Origin: Lysinibacillus sphaericus
GTDB taxonomy: Bacteria > Bacillota > Bacilli > Bacillales_A > Planococcaceae
Reading direction: 5' to 3'
Assembly: GCF_001629735.1 (NCBI RefSeq)
Contig: NZ_CP015224.1
Span: 3,038,001 to 3,102,000, forward strand
Length of the DNA: 64,000 nt
Shown here: positions 1 to 8,750 of the stretch, in pieces
How the letters are laid out: every line of letters starts with the position of its first letter
How positions within the stretch are numbered: the first letter of the stretch is position 1
Program-made: the position numbers and the translations under genes
Notes under the pieces: generated by a model
Told to the model about the DNA's origin: nothing
The model's input: the letters and a program-made list of their open reading frames with translations, nothing else
Database searches by the model: none

Positions 1-430
1 CTAAATGAAGAATTAGCTGCCCTTGCTTAATTGTCCGCTCCTCTTGCCTTGTAGCATACTCACCATATGTACGACGCAAATGACTACGAATTTTAGCCAA
101 GACAATTTCATAATTAAAGGGCTTTGTAATAAAATCATCGCCCCCATTTTCAAGTGCAAAAATTTGGTCCATTTCACCTGAGCGGGCAGAAATAAAAATA
201 ATCGGACACGTTGTATGTTGACGTAATTGACGGCACCAATAGTAGCCGTCATATGAAGGTAAATTTATATCGAGCAGCACCATATGTGGATTAAATGCTG
301 TGAATTCTTCTATAAGATGATCAAACTCTTGAATCGTTTCAACTTCGTATTGATATTTTCTAAGCGTTTCCGCTAGTAATGATGCAATCTTTACATCATC
401 TTCAACTATGAATATTCGATGCTTTTCCAT
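1..430 (-). CDS. OmpR-family response regulator, N-terminal part (3' end outside window)
   Basis: The first 143 residues of a two-component response regulator are visible; the gene runs off the left edge. The receiver domain has the acidic pair in IVEDD, the phosphoacceptor Asp54 in LLDINLP, and the conserved Lys in ITKPF. It is followed by SHLRRTYGEY, typical of the linker to a winged-helix output domain in the BceR/VirR-like group that responds to cell-wall antibiotics. That subgroup is inferred from the linker only. The ATG at 428-430 follows a GGAGTG ribosome site. A partner kinase would be expected further left. Confidence 0.85.
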   Translation of the reverse strand, partial: MEKHRIFIVEDDVKIASLLAETLRKYQYEVETIQEFDHLIEEFTAFNPHMVLLDINLPSYDGYYWCRQLRQHTTCPIIFISARSGEMDQIFALENGGDDFITKPFNYEIVLAKIRSHLRRTYGEYATRQEERTIKQGQLILHL

Positions 431-460
431 ATCAACACTCCTTTCTAACTATATTGTATC

Positions 461-498
461 AAAAAAAGGTTCGACGACATAATTGTCAGCGAACCTTT
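461..498 (-). terminator. Rho-independent terminator of lplJ
   Basis: On the minus strand an AAAGGTTCG/CGAACCTTT stem with a GACA/TGTC inner stem is followed by seven T. It lies 32 bases past the lplJ stop and separates lplJ from the response regulator. Confidence 0.8.
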
Positions 499-530
499 AG
501 GCTAAATCATTACACGAAATCGAATTTTTC

Positions 531-1523
531 TTAATAAATTAATTGTAAAAAGTCCTCAGTTGAAATTCCACCAAAATATGTAGGAATATCAATATCCACT
601 AATGCATTAGCAATAGCTGTTCTATCGTGGTTTGTCCCAACTAAACGTTGTTCTATATCAGTCATATCACCTACACCAAAGAAATCTCCAAAAATATGTG
701 CCTCTTCGATGACACCATGATTAACTTCAAGGCGAATATCAATGCCACCTGTTGGGAAACGGTGCGTCTTTTGAATATTAAAGCGTGGTGATTTACCATA
801 ATTCCATTCCCATGTTTGATAACGTTCTGCAGAAAGCTTATGAATGTTTACCCAATCTTCATCCGTCAGTTCATAATAACGAATGTTTGTTTCTCCACCG
901 AAAATAGATTTTAAAATTTCAAGACGGAATTCTTCTATTGTCATCTTCTCTTTTAAAAACTCCGAAATGTTTGCTACTCGGGAACGAATAGATTTAATTC
1001 CTTTAGATTCAATTTTATCCTTTTTGACTTTTAAGGCGGACACAACAGCGTCTATTTCCGTATCAAACATCAACGTACCATGACTGAACATACGGCCTCG
1101 TGTCGAAAATTGAGCATTTCCAGAAACTTTACGCCCCTCTGCAAGAATATCATTACGTCCTGAAAGCTCTGCATTGACCCCCATTTTTGCCAAAGCATCT
1201 ACTACGGGCTGCGTGAATTTTTTATAATTCATAAAGCTATCGCCATCATCGTTTGTAATAAAACTGAAATTAAGATTTCCTAAATCATGGTATACTGCTC
1301 CACCACCTGACAAACGACGGACAACAATAATGCCATTATCCTCTACGTAATCCGTATTAATCTCTTCAATGGTATTTTGATTTTTACCAATAATGATGGA
1401 TGGCTGGTTAATATAAAAAAGTAGCACTGGCTCCTTTTCCACATCCATCGTTTTAAGCAAATACTCCTCAATAGCAAGGTTAACACGCGGATCATGGATC
1501 CCTTTATTATCAACGAAAATCAT
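531..1523 (-). CDS. lplJ: lipoate-protein ligase LplJ
   Basis: A 330-residue lipoate-protein ligase. It activates lipoate with ATP and attaches it to lipoyl domains of 2-oxoacid dehydrogenases or GcvH in the cytoplasm. The family motif RRLSGGGAVYHD lies at residues 69-80, followed by GRNDI near 122 and RKVSGNAQ with the adenylate-binding Lys at 132. Length fits LplJ/LplA enzymes carrying the C-terminal accessory domain. It is divergent from yhfH, an arrangement also known in B. subtilis (lplJ, formerly yhfJ, close to yhfH). Monocistronic, with its own terminator. Confidence 0.95.
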   Translation of the reverse strand: MIFVDNKGIHDPRVNLAIEEYLLKTMDVEKEPVLLFYINQPSIIIGKNQNTIEEINTDYVEDNGIIVVRRLSGGGAVYHDLGNLNFSFITNDDGDSFMNYKKFTQPVVDALAKMGVNAELSGRNDILAEGRKVSGNAQFSTRGRMFSHGTLMFDTEIDAVVSALKVKKDKIESKGIKSIRSRVANISEFLKEKMTIEEFRLEILKSIFGGETNIRYYELTDEDWVNIHKLSAERYQTWEWNYGKSPRFNIQKTHRFPTGGIDIRLEVNHGVIEEAHIFGDFFGVGDMTDIEQRLVGTNHDRTAIANALVDIDIPTYFGGISTEDFLQLIY

Positions 1524-1667
1524 AGTTTACGTTTCCTCCTTCACAAAATATCCATATTTATTTTAACGTAAATTAGGCATTTTGTGTTGACGAAAAGCAT
1601 CTGTTATAATACACTAGGAAATATCAAAACAGTAATAGTACAGATGAACTTAAAGGAGGAGTCCACA

Positions 1668-1793
1668 ATGTTAGAAAACGTAGTTGAATTTTTCAAGAAT
1701 TTACCTGCTAAGCAATGTACAGAGTGCGGTGAAAAAATTGAAGAACAAAGTGAATGCTACAGCAACACTTGTGAAAAATGTAACCACCTGTAA
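1668..1793 (+). CDS. yhfH: YhfH family small zinc-ribbon protein
   Basis: A 41-residue protein. The ATG at 1668 is preceded by a near-perfect AAAGGAGGAG ribosome site. It has an amphipathic N-terminus (VVEFFKNLP) and two CxxC pairs (CTEC and CEKC), consistent with a small zinc ribbon. It matches the YhfH family as I remember it, and the neighbouring lplJ supports this. Function is unknown. A TATAAT lies at 1608-1613, and a strong terminator follows at 1901. Confidence 0.85.
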   Translation: MLENVVEFFKNLPAKQCTECGEKIEEQSECYSNTCEKCNHL

Positions 1794-1900
1794 GCATTTG
1801 CCTATTCTGTAATTGTCATTTACGTGCCCCACACGTAGCAATCATGACACTCTTCATCATATTTTGATGAACCTTTAATTAAATCTCTTACACTTACAAA

Positions 1901-1939
1901 ACAACAGCTGATACGCTCATATCAGCTGTTGTTTTTTTG
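1901..1939 (+). terminator. Terminator of yhfH
   Basis: A perfect 12-bp stem ACAACAGCTGAT/ATCAGCTGTTGT (1901-1912 and 1921-1932) with an 8-base loop is followed by a T run. Confidence 0.9.
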
Positions 1940-1991
1940 TGGTAATTACACAAGAAAGCACCCACCTTAGATGGTGAGTGCTTCAAATACT

Positions 1992-4181
1992 TTAATTTTC
2001 TTCAGCTATTTTTGAGTAACGTTTGTTATGCAACAGCATGAAATAACCGAATGTGATAGCTAAGAATGCTACTAAGAAGCCGGCTAAAACTCCATAGTTT
2101 TGCATTAAGAATGATGTATCCCCAGTAGAAATACTTGATTTAAATGCTTGAACCGTATAAGTCATCGGTAATAGTTTGTTAAATACTTGTAATGGTGATG
2201 GAATTAATTCAAGTGGGAAAGTACCTGCACTTGTTGTTAATTGTAAAATTAATACCACAATGGCCATGAAACGACCTGGATCACCAAAGATAGAAACAAG
2301 CATTTGGATTAAAGCTAAAAATACATAGCTTGTTAATAATGCTGTTACGATAAAGTAGCCCATGTTATTGACTTCAAGTCCTAGACCCCATTTAACAATA
2401 ACTACTGTTAGTACCGTTTGTACTAAACCTACGACTGCTAAAACAGTCACTTTACTTGTGAACCAAGATGCTCCATTTTTTGGACGGATAGCTGGTTCAA
2501 CAAGTGGGAATACAATTGAAATTAATAATGCACCTACGAATAAACCTAGAGAGATAAAGTATGGTGCAAAACCTGTACCATAGTTAGGAACATGGTTGAC
2601 TGACTCTTTTTCAACTTCAACTGGACTACCTACCATATCATAAGTGTCTTGATTAGCTTTTACTTCATTCGCTTTTTCGCTAGCCTCACCTAATTTACCG
2701 GATAATGTAGATGTACCGTCAGCAAGCTCAGTAGAACCATCTGCAAGTGTTGCTGAACCTTGTGCTAGTTCACCTGATTTTGAAGCAAGCGTAGATGTAC
2801 CTTGATTTAATGTCGTTGTACCATTTGCTAATTCATTTAAACCAGATGCCAATGTTTTAGAACCTGTTACAGCTGTAGTTACACCCGCATTTAGCTCACC
2901 TAATTTTGCAGCTAATGTTGCATTACCTGCTTGTAGACCTTTAGCACCTTCTACTAAAGCATTACTTTTTGCTGTTAGAGCATTTGCACCCGCTAGCACC
3001 TCTGCTTGCCCTGCTGCTATTTGACCTGCACCTGAGCTTACTTGATTAGCACCAGCTTGTAATTTTTCTGTACCTGCAGATAATGTCGTTAAACCGTTAT
3101 GCACACTAGCACTTCCTGCTTGTAGCTCCGCTAATGTTTGCTTTAATGCCGCTGCTTGTTCCTCTGGCATTGAAGTCATCATTGTTTGTAACTGGTTGGA
3201 TAAGGCTGTAATGCCTGCTTCCACCTTTGCAGAACCAGCAGTTAATTGGTTAGCTGCACCATTTAATGCACCTGCATTTTCTGCAATAGATGCTGCCCCT
3301 GCACTAATTTGTTGCTGTTTATCGTTTAAAGTGTTTAAACCAGCCCCAACTTTTGCAACACCTTGTGTATATTGTGATATTCCTTGTTCAAGGCTACTTG
3401 CACCATTAGCTGCCTGCTGTGCACCTTGTTGTAATTGTACAGTTCCATCTTGAAGTTTAACTAAACCACTAGATAAATCATTCGCACCTTTTGCAGCATC
3501 TCCAGCACCTTTTGTAAGTTTATCTGTACCATTAGACAGTTCAACTGTACTTGATGCTAGTTGTTCAAGATAACCTTTTAAATCTTTTGCACCATTTGCA
3601 ACCTTTTGTGCACCTTCATCAAGCTTATTAGAGCCATCAGCTGCCTCTGTAAAGCCATCTCCAAGTGTTGCAATAGAATCAAATAATTTTTCTGCGTATG
3701 TTGCTGAAACTTGTGAATTTACTTCTGCACGAACACGATCCATTGCAGTCTCACCAATTTGTGCACCAAGGAAGTTAAGTCCTTCATTTGGAATGTAGTT
3801 CATAACCAATTTTGATGGTTTGTCATCTAATAATGTTGTAGCATGTTCAGAGAAATTTGTTGGGATTTCTAGAATCATATAATAATCACGGCTATTTAAG
3901 CCTTTTTCTGCTTCTTCCTTTGATACCTCTATAAAGTTAAACTGCTCACTATCTATTAACTTATCAACTAAGGTGTCCCCTAAGTCTAATTTAACGTCAT
4001 CCATCTCAGCACCAGTATCTTCATTAACAACAGCTACTGGAAGATTAGGAAGTCCTGCATAAGGATCCCAAAACGCCCATAAAAACATACCTGCATACAT
4101 TACTGGAATAAATAATACAGCAATGATTGAGACAAGCATTTTTCTTGTTTTAAAGATCTTCAGCCACTCAGCTTTAATCAT
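1992..4181 (-). CDS. yhgE: YhgE/Pip-type membrane protein
   Basis: A 729-residue membrane protein of the YhgE/Pip (phage infection protein) family, related to ABC-2 permeases and type VII-secretion-linked proteins. It has one N-terminal membrane segment (about 15-37), then an extracellular region with a long run of heptad-like repeats rich in Gly, Ala, Leu and Thr (about 165-520). About five membrane segments occupy the C-terminal 190 residues (FISLGLFVGALLISIVF onwards). The cognate TetR regulator gene yhgD lies upstream, as in B. subtilis. A dyad (4207-4229) between the genes matches one upstream of yhgD. The transported substrate is not established. Confidence 0.9.
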   Translation of the reverse strand: MIKAEWLKIFKTRKMLVSIIAVLFIPVMYAGMFLWAFWDPYAGLPNLPVAVVNEDTGAEMDDVKLDLGDTLVDKLIDSEQFNFIEVSKEEAEKGLNSRDYYMILEIPTNFSEHATTLLDDKPSKLVMNYIPNEGLNFLGAQIGETAMDRVRAEVNSQVSATYAEKLFDSIATLGDGFTEAADGSNKLDEGAQKVANGAKDLKGYLEQLASSTVELSNGTDKLTKGAGDAAKGANDLSSGLVKLQDGTVQLQQGAQQAANGASSLEQGISQYTQGVAKVGAGLNTLNDKQQQISAGAASIAENAGALNGAANQLTAGSAKVEAGITALSNQLQTMMTSMPEEQAAALKQTLAELQAGSASVHNGLTTLSAGTEKLQAGANQVSSGAGQIAAGQAEVLAGANALTAKSNALVEGAKGLQAGNATLAAKLGELNAGVTTAVTGSKTLASGLNELANGTTTLNQGTSTLASKSGELAQGSATLADGSTELADGTSTLSGKLGEASEKANEVKANQDTYDMVGSPVEVEKESVNHVPNYGTGFAPYFISLGLFVGALLISIVFPLVEPAIRPKNGASWFTSKVTVLAVVGLVQTVLTVVIVKWGLGLEVNNMGYFIVTALLTSYVFLALIQMLVSIFGDPGRFMAIVVLILQLTTSAGTFPLELIPSPLQVFNKLLPMTYTVQAFKSSISTGDTSFLMQNYGVLAGFLVAFLAITFGYFMLLHNKRYSKIAEEN

Positions 4182-4206
4182 ATAATATCCTCACTCCTAA
4201 ACTATT

Positions 4207-4229
4207 TGACCGAAAACGTCATTTGGTCA
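4207..4229. promoter_or_regulatory. Putative YhgD operator in front of yhgE
   Basis: TGACC-N13-GGTCA dyad located 26 bases upstream of the yhgE start. Its reverse complement agrees with the site at 4939-4961 at 18 of 23 positions by eye. A TetR-type repressor site is inferred. Confidence 0.6.
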
Positions 4230-4310
4230 TTTTCATTCAAAAAAATATAAACCCTTCAACCTTTGCAAAATAACACTTGATTCGACACTTTATGGAGTAA
4301 CGAAATCGAA

Positions 4311-4883
4311 TCAAGTTAGAATTAAACCTCGAAAGATTGTCTCCTTGAAAAGATTAAGAATCTTCTCTTCAGGGATCGCATCACCGTGTAACTCATGCCA
4401 ATCGACAACAAATGCAAGATAGGCTTTTAACAGTAAGTAACTAACCAGCTCTGCATCACAATCTCTAATTTCACCTTTATTAATACGTCGCTGAATTAAT
4501 TCTGCAACATACGATAAAATTTCTGTCTCGATGCGTAGGAGCACCTGTTTAACAGCTGGTGTACGTAGTTCTTTTTCTTCCTCTATCAACTTCGCAAATA
4601 AAAGATGTTTTTCACGGAACTGTAGCATTTTCATTAAAGCATTATGTGCATTATCCATAAAGCTTGCTGATGCATCCAACACTGCATCTGCTTCACCCTT
4701 CATCTCTCGAACAAGTGACATAGCGATTTCCTGAAATAAAATCTCTTTATTTGCAAAGAATGTATAAATCGTACCTTTACCAACATTAGCTATCTTTGCC
4801 ACTTGCTCCATTGTTGTCGCTTTGTAGCCAAACAATGTAAAAGATTTTGCAGCTGCTTCAAGAATTTCCTGCCTACGATCCAT
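4311..4883 (-). CDS. yhgD: TetR/AcrR-family transcriptional regulator YhgD
   Basis: A 190-residue TetR-family repressor. The N-terminal helix-turn-helix is clear (ATTMEQVAKIANVGKGTIYT followed by FFANKEILFQEI), and the C-terminal ligand/dimer domain is helical. I chose the ATG at 4881-4883 because AAAGGG lies at normal distance from it. The upstream in-frame GTG at 4890-4892 overlaps that ribosome site. Two matching dyads, one before this gene and one before yhgE, suggest that it represses both itself and yhgE. The inducer is unknown. Confidence 0.9.
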   Translation of the reverse strand: MDRRQEILEAAAKSFTLFGYKATTMEQVAKIANVGKGTIYTFFANKEILFQEIAMSLVREMKGEADAVLDASASFMDNAHNALMKMLQFREKHLLFAKLIEEEKELRTPAVKQVLLRIETEILSYVAELIQRRINKGEIRDCDAELVSYLLLKAYLAFVVDWHELHGDAIPEEKILNLFKETIFRGLILT

Positions 4884-4938
4884 TAGTAACACCCTTTCTT
4901 GTTAGGTTATGTACATCTAAAGTACACATTCATAAAAA

Positions 4939-4970
4939 TGACCAGAAAACCATTTCGGTCATCTGGTCAT
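4939..4970. promoter_or_regulatory. Putative YhgD autoregulatory operator
   Basis: TGACC-N13-GGTCA at 4939-4961, overlapped by a second dyad ATGACCAGA/TCTGGTCAT (4938-4946 and 4962-4970). It lies about 55 bases upstream of the yhgD start. Spacing and sequence match the dyad before yhgE. Confidence 0.6.
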
Positions 4971-5004
4971 TATCATATTCCTATTTTTAAAAAATTGCAA
5001 GTCT

Positions 5005-5532
5005 TTAATGATGATTTTTTTCATCTTTTTTTTCTTCGTTCTGATCAGTATCGTCAGATGTGCCATTACCATGGTTCATCATATTATTATCCATACTGTT
5101 ATTGCTCTTTTCATCTTCAGGTAAAACTTGTGTCATATCAGGGCTTCCCGCAATAATTTGTTGCTTCGGCATATTATGAACACCATTTGCTGTTGTATGG
5201 GCATACATATAATAGACCCCATCATGATCAAATGTAGTTGTCGCTTTATATACGCCATCTTTCTCTAATTTCCCATCAACCATTTGACCTTCATCACGTT
5301 TCCCTGATTCCCACACTTCAAACTCTACTACTGCGTCATCGACATTTTTACCACCCTGCTCAACATGGGCTGCAAGCTCAATTGTTTCATGAAGTGCTAC
5401 TTCTTTGGGTGTTAAAATTTCAACTTCTGGTATTTGTGGAACTTCTGGCTCTGGTAAAGTCTCCTCCTTGTTTTCTCCACAGCCTACCAACAAGGCAGGA
5501 ACCGCAATTAGTGCAAATAACCATTTTTTCAT
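5005..5532 (-). CDS. FixH/YtkA-like lipoprotein with Met/His-rich tail
   Basis: A 175-residue lipoprotein, last gene of the four-gene operon starting at 8563. The signal peptide ends in the lipobox LLVGC with lipidated Cys18. Residues about 35-130 resemble the YtkA-like/FixH beta-sandwich domain (GKLEKDGVYKATTTF and YMYAHTTANGVHNMP). The C-terminal 35 residues are rich in Asn, Met and His (MDNNMMNHGNG, final KNHH) and very acidic/basic, suggesting metal binding, possibly copper. The domain is from family knowledge; the metal role is inference. It starts 3 bases after the kinase stop, so it is probably translationally coupled. Confidence 0.75.
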   Translation of the reverse strand: MKKWLFALIAVPALLVGCGENKEETLPEPEVPQIPEVEILTPKEVALHETIELAAHVEQGGKNVDDAVVEFEVWESGKRDEGQMVDGKLEKDGVYKATTTFDHDGVYYMYAHTTANGVHNMPKQQIIAGSPDMTQVLPEDEKSNNSMDNNMMNHGNGTSDDTDQNEEKKDEKNHH

Positions 5533-5535
5533 TTT

Positions 5536-6924
5536 TTAATCCTCCATTAATGGCAATGTAATCTTAACGATTGTGCCTTTTTCAATAATACTTTTTATTT
5601 CTAATCTTCCCTGTAGCTGTTTTAATAGTTGCTCTACAATGGATAAACCTAATCCACTTCCGCCATCTGCTCGGCTCCGTGCCTTATTAACACGGTAGAA
5701 TCGCTCTGTTACGTGTGATATATCCTCTTGTGGGATTCCGATTCCATAATCTTTGATGGTAATTTGGGCACTGCCATTCTTTTCAATAGCAACCATTTCA
5801 ACCTTCGAATTTTCATACGAGTAATTAATAGCATTTTCAATAATATTTATAAAAATTTGTTTAAGCTTTACCTCATCTGCCTGAATAATGAGGGCATCGT
5901 CCACATCTAAATGTAAGGTTATGTTCTTTTTATCAGCTTGATGTGTTAAGATTTTTTGAACCTCTCGTAAAGTCTCTCCCAGAGGAATTGGATATACTAC
6001 AATCTCTGTTTGTTCATTTTCAGTTCTGGCAAGTTGAAGTAATTCGTTCGTCAATCTTTCCATACGATTTGCCTCACGAACAATTAGCTGAATCGTTTCC
6101 TCTTTTTGATTTTCTGTTATGATGCCGTTTTGCATTGCTTCACTATAGCCTTTTACATAGCTAATTGGAGTTCGTAGCTCATGAGAAACAGTGGCTAAAA
6201 ATGTTTTTTGTGCTTCATCCTCCTGCTGGATTGCTTCTGCCATTTTATTAAAAGTGCTTGATAATTTACCAATTTCATCTCGTGAATTTACAGGTACCCG
6301 TGTCTCATAATTCCCGAAGGACATCTGTTCCACAGCACGTTGCAAATCGTTTAATGGTCGCATAATATGTCGAATCCCTTTATAAATTAAATAGCTTACA
6401 ACCATTAAAAATATAAAGGCACTAATAAATAACAGAATCACCCCGCTATTAGCTAATTCACTAATTTTGGCTAGAGGGAAATAAATGTAGATAATTCCTT
6501 CTAATCTATTTTGATCGACAAGAGGCAAGACTACAGAAATTAGCTGTCGATCAAAACGAGGCTCATAGCCGATTTTTTGCACATAACTACCAGAAAGTAA
6601 TTTTTGTCTTTCTTCAGGACCAATTAATGTTTCATAATCTATATCAAATGGAACACAGGCACTTAGTTCACGTGGATTCCTTACTGCAAATATATTTAAA
6701 TTTGAATAATCGTTAAAACGTTCAATATCAGCAATAAATTCATCCGTTACCTTTCCATTGTTATACATAGTCTGTAGCTTTAGGCCAACCTCAACCATTG
6801 TATCTTCCGTATCCTGTACATATAAACGTTGGTACAAAAAATTTGTGAGGACATACATAAAAACAACAGTAATAATTAGAAATGCGAAAATTAACAACCA
6901 AATACGAGTGGCTATCTTTTTCAT
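5536..6924 (-). CDS. Membrane sensor histidine kinase
   Basis: A 462-residue sensor kinase. Membrane segments at about 8-28 and 160-182 flank an extracytoplasmic sensor of about 130 residues. A HAMP domain follows (about 183-237), then the phosphoacceptor His248 in TVSHELRTP. The ATPase domain carries the N box (FINIIENAINYS), G1 (DYGIGIP) and G2 (GGSGLGLSIV). The start overlaps the regulator stop by 4 bases, so the two are a cognate pair. The sensor domain is not one I recognise. Lipoproteins on both sides of the pair suggest it senses something in the envelope. Confidence 0.93.
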   Translation of the reverse strand: MKKIATRIWLLIFAFLIITVVFMYVLTNFLYQRLYVQDTEDTMVEVGLKLQTMYNNGKVTDEFIADIERFNDYSNLNIFAVRNPRELSACVPFDIDYETLIGPEERQKLLSGSYVQKIGYEPRFDRQLISVVLPLVDQNRLEGIIYIYFPLAKISELANSGVILLFISAFIFLMVVSYLIYKGIRHIMRPLNDLQRAVEQMSFGNYETRVPVNSRDEIGKLSSTFNKMAEAIQQEDEAQKTFLATVSHELRTPISYVKGYSEAMQNGIITENQKEETIQLIVREANRMERLTNELLQLARTENEQTEIVVYPIPLGETLREVQKILTHQADKKNITLHLDVDDALIIQADEVKLKQIFINIIENAINYSYENSKVEMVAIEKNGSAQITIKDYGIGIPQEDISHVTERFYRVNKARSRADGGSGLGLSIVEQLLKQLQGRLEIKSIIEKGTIVKITLPLMED

Positions 6925-7607
6925 TCGCCAGGATCAAAGCGGTAGCCGACTCCCCAGACCGTTTGAATATGTGCAGCCGCTTCCTTTCCAAGCTTTATGC
7001 GTAAGGTTTTTATATGAGTGTCGACAGTTCGAGTCCCACCTACATAATCAATATCCCAAATGCGTTCTAATAATTGCTCTCGTGTATAAGCATTTCCTGG
7101 ATTTTTCATAAATAAATGGAGTAGTTCAAATTCTTTTAAAGTAAGGGGGATACTTTTTCCATGTACTGATACTTTACGTGCAATTTCATCTATTTTAATG
7201 GGACCAAATACAACATACTTTTGCTGTAGCTCAGCAATATTTGCACCACTTCTTCTTAATACTGCGTAGATTCTAGCAGCTAGTTCATCATGTGTAAATG
7301 GTTTAACAATATAATCATCTCCACCAAGTGTAAGACCCTTCACTTTGTCCTCATTAGCATCACGAGCTGTAAGGAATATTATCGGGACATTTGACATTGC
7401 GCGTATACTTTGACAAACAACAAAGCCATCCTCGTGTGGCATCATTACATCAAGCAGCACTAAATCAATTTTCTCACGTACAATTATATCGTATGCCTCA
7501 GTCCCACTCGCAGCAGTATATGTTTCAATATCAGAGTTATTAAGCATCATTTCGATTAGGTTCCGCATATCTTGCTCATCATCAACTATTAATACAGTTG
7601 TCATCAT
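6921..7607 (-). CDS. OmpR-family response regulator
   Basis: A 228-residue regulator with a receiver domain (acidic pocket IVDDEQD, phosphoacceptor Asp53 in LLDVMMP, Lys in IVKPF) and a C-terminal winged helix (RTVDTHIKTLRIKLG, GVGYRFD). It overlaps the kinase gene by 4 bases and its own upstream neighbour by 4 bases, so all of them are in one operon. Its targets are unknown; autoregulation of the operon would be usual. Confidence 0.95.
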   Translation of the reverse strand: MMTTVLIVDDEQDMRNLIEMMLNNSDIETYTAASGTEAYDIIVREKIDLVLLDVMMPHEDGFVVCQSIRAMSNVPIIFLTARDANEDKVKGLTLGGDDYIVKPFTHDELAARIYAVLRRSGANIAELQQKYVVFGPIKIDEIARKVSVHGKSIPLTLKEFELLHLFMKNPGNAYTREQLLERIWDIDYVGGTRTVDTHIKTLRIKLGKEAAAHIQTVWGVGYRFDPGE

Positions 7608-8563
7608 TTTTCCTCCCTTACTAACAGCTGAAAAGCACCTTTCCCCACATCAACTGTTTTTTCTGTCTGGCCATCTTTTATAAAGTGCAATTTGTGATCG
7701 TCGTAGCCAGCGACCACAATATAGTCTTTAAATTGATTGACCACAAAAGGGTTTGCTCCTACTTCCTGCTGCCATTTTATATGACCATCAAAGTCAGCGA
7801 CATATAACTCATTATGACCATGACTGACAACAAGTACAGCATCCTTTGTCTTTTTTAACCCTACTGGCATTAATGGCATGTTTATTTCACCATGTAATTG
7901 ACCACTGTTCAAATCGTATTTTTTAACCGAACTATTTGGCTTACTCCCTTCTCCATGACCACCTATCCAGAGTTCGTCTATCTCGTCTATAATGGCTATC
8001 CCATGTGAGGATTTTTGGATCGGCCACTCCTGTTCAATCTGTAAATCTTTCATATTGAGAACAGATAATTTTGTATCTTTAAAATTTATTACATACAGCT
8101 TATCCTTATACGATGCCATTGACATAGGATAATTACCTATTCGTTGTGAGGCCAACATGTTTCCTTCATGATCAAAGCTTGTCACTGTATTAGTTTTACT
8201 ATTCGTTATAAAAAATTGCTTGATATTGTTATCATAATACACATTTGTTGTACCTACCTCTACCTTTTGGGAATAGAGCTTTTCTCCAGTTGATAATGTA
8301 TAGACATCAATGGTATTTAATTGGTGTCCGTATAAGAGGACTTGATCATCCCCCAGTAATGTTGCTCCTGAGTAAGCTTTATCAAATAACCATTTTGCTA
8401 ATACATGACCATTTTCATCAATAAAGTCCAAGGATGGCTCTTGAATATTTAATGAAGCTATAAAATTCCGATCACGCTCAATCGATTCATACGATTTTTC
8501 AGTACAACCAGCTAACCAAATTATTTGTAGTAAAGAAAAAATGAAGAATGCCCATTTTTTCAA
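7604..8563 (-). CDS. Beta-propeller (YncE-like) lipoprotein, first gene of the two-component operon
   Basis: A 319-residue lipoprotein. I place the start at TTG 8561-8563 because GAGGTGA sits at good distance. It gives a signal peptide MKKWAFFIFSLLQ ending in WLAGC with lipidated Cys about residue 19. The rest shows repeated blades of the YncE/quinoprotein-like seven-bladed propeller type (for example GNYPMSMASYKDKLYVINF and HGIAIIDEIDELWIGGHGE). Being first in the operon and anchored outside the membrane, it could be an accessory sensor or a substrate protein for the kinase. That role is inferred from position. There is no clear enzyme motif. Confidence 0.8.
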   Translation of the reverse strand: MKKWAFFIFSLLQIIWLAGCTEKSYESIERDRNFIASLNIQEPSLDFIDENGHVLAKWLFDKAYSGATLLGDDQVLLYGHQLNTIDVYTLSTGEKLYSQKVEVGTTNVYYDNNIKQFFITNSKTNTVTSFDHEGNMLASQRIGNYPMSMASYKDKLYVINFKDTKLSVLNMKDLQIEQEWPIQKSSHGIAIIDEIDELWIGGHGEGSKPNSSVKKYDLNSGQLHGEINMPLMPVGLKKTKDAVLVVSHGHNELYVADFDGHIKWQQEVGANPFVVNQFKDYIVVAGYDDHKLHFIKDGQTEKTVDVGKGAFQLLVREEK

Positions 8564-8750
8564 CGTTATCACCTCTGCCCCTTTACTATACTTCACAATT
8601 GTGAAATCCGGGTGAAACTTGAAAGGTAAATTTATGACAAACCATAAAAAGACATTTCACAATTTAAACGAAGTATTTCAGTTGTATTCATCCAGCCAAT
8701 ATTTCCTTCTATACATATACTACTAGGATAATCGTAAGGAGGAATAAAAT

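Noticed and set aside
1992..4181. Reading the YhgE repeat region as a separate adhesin or phage tail protein
   Set aside because: It is continuous with the N- and C-terminal membrane segments of the YhgE family, which normally has this repeat region.
8696..8722. Mother-cell (sigma-K) promoter before the glycosyltransferase, from CATATACTA at 8714-8722
   Set aside because: The -10-like match is good, but no matching -35 AC sits at the right distance, so chance is likely in AT-rich DNA.
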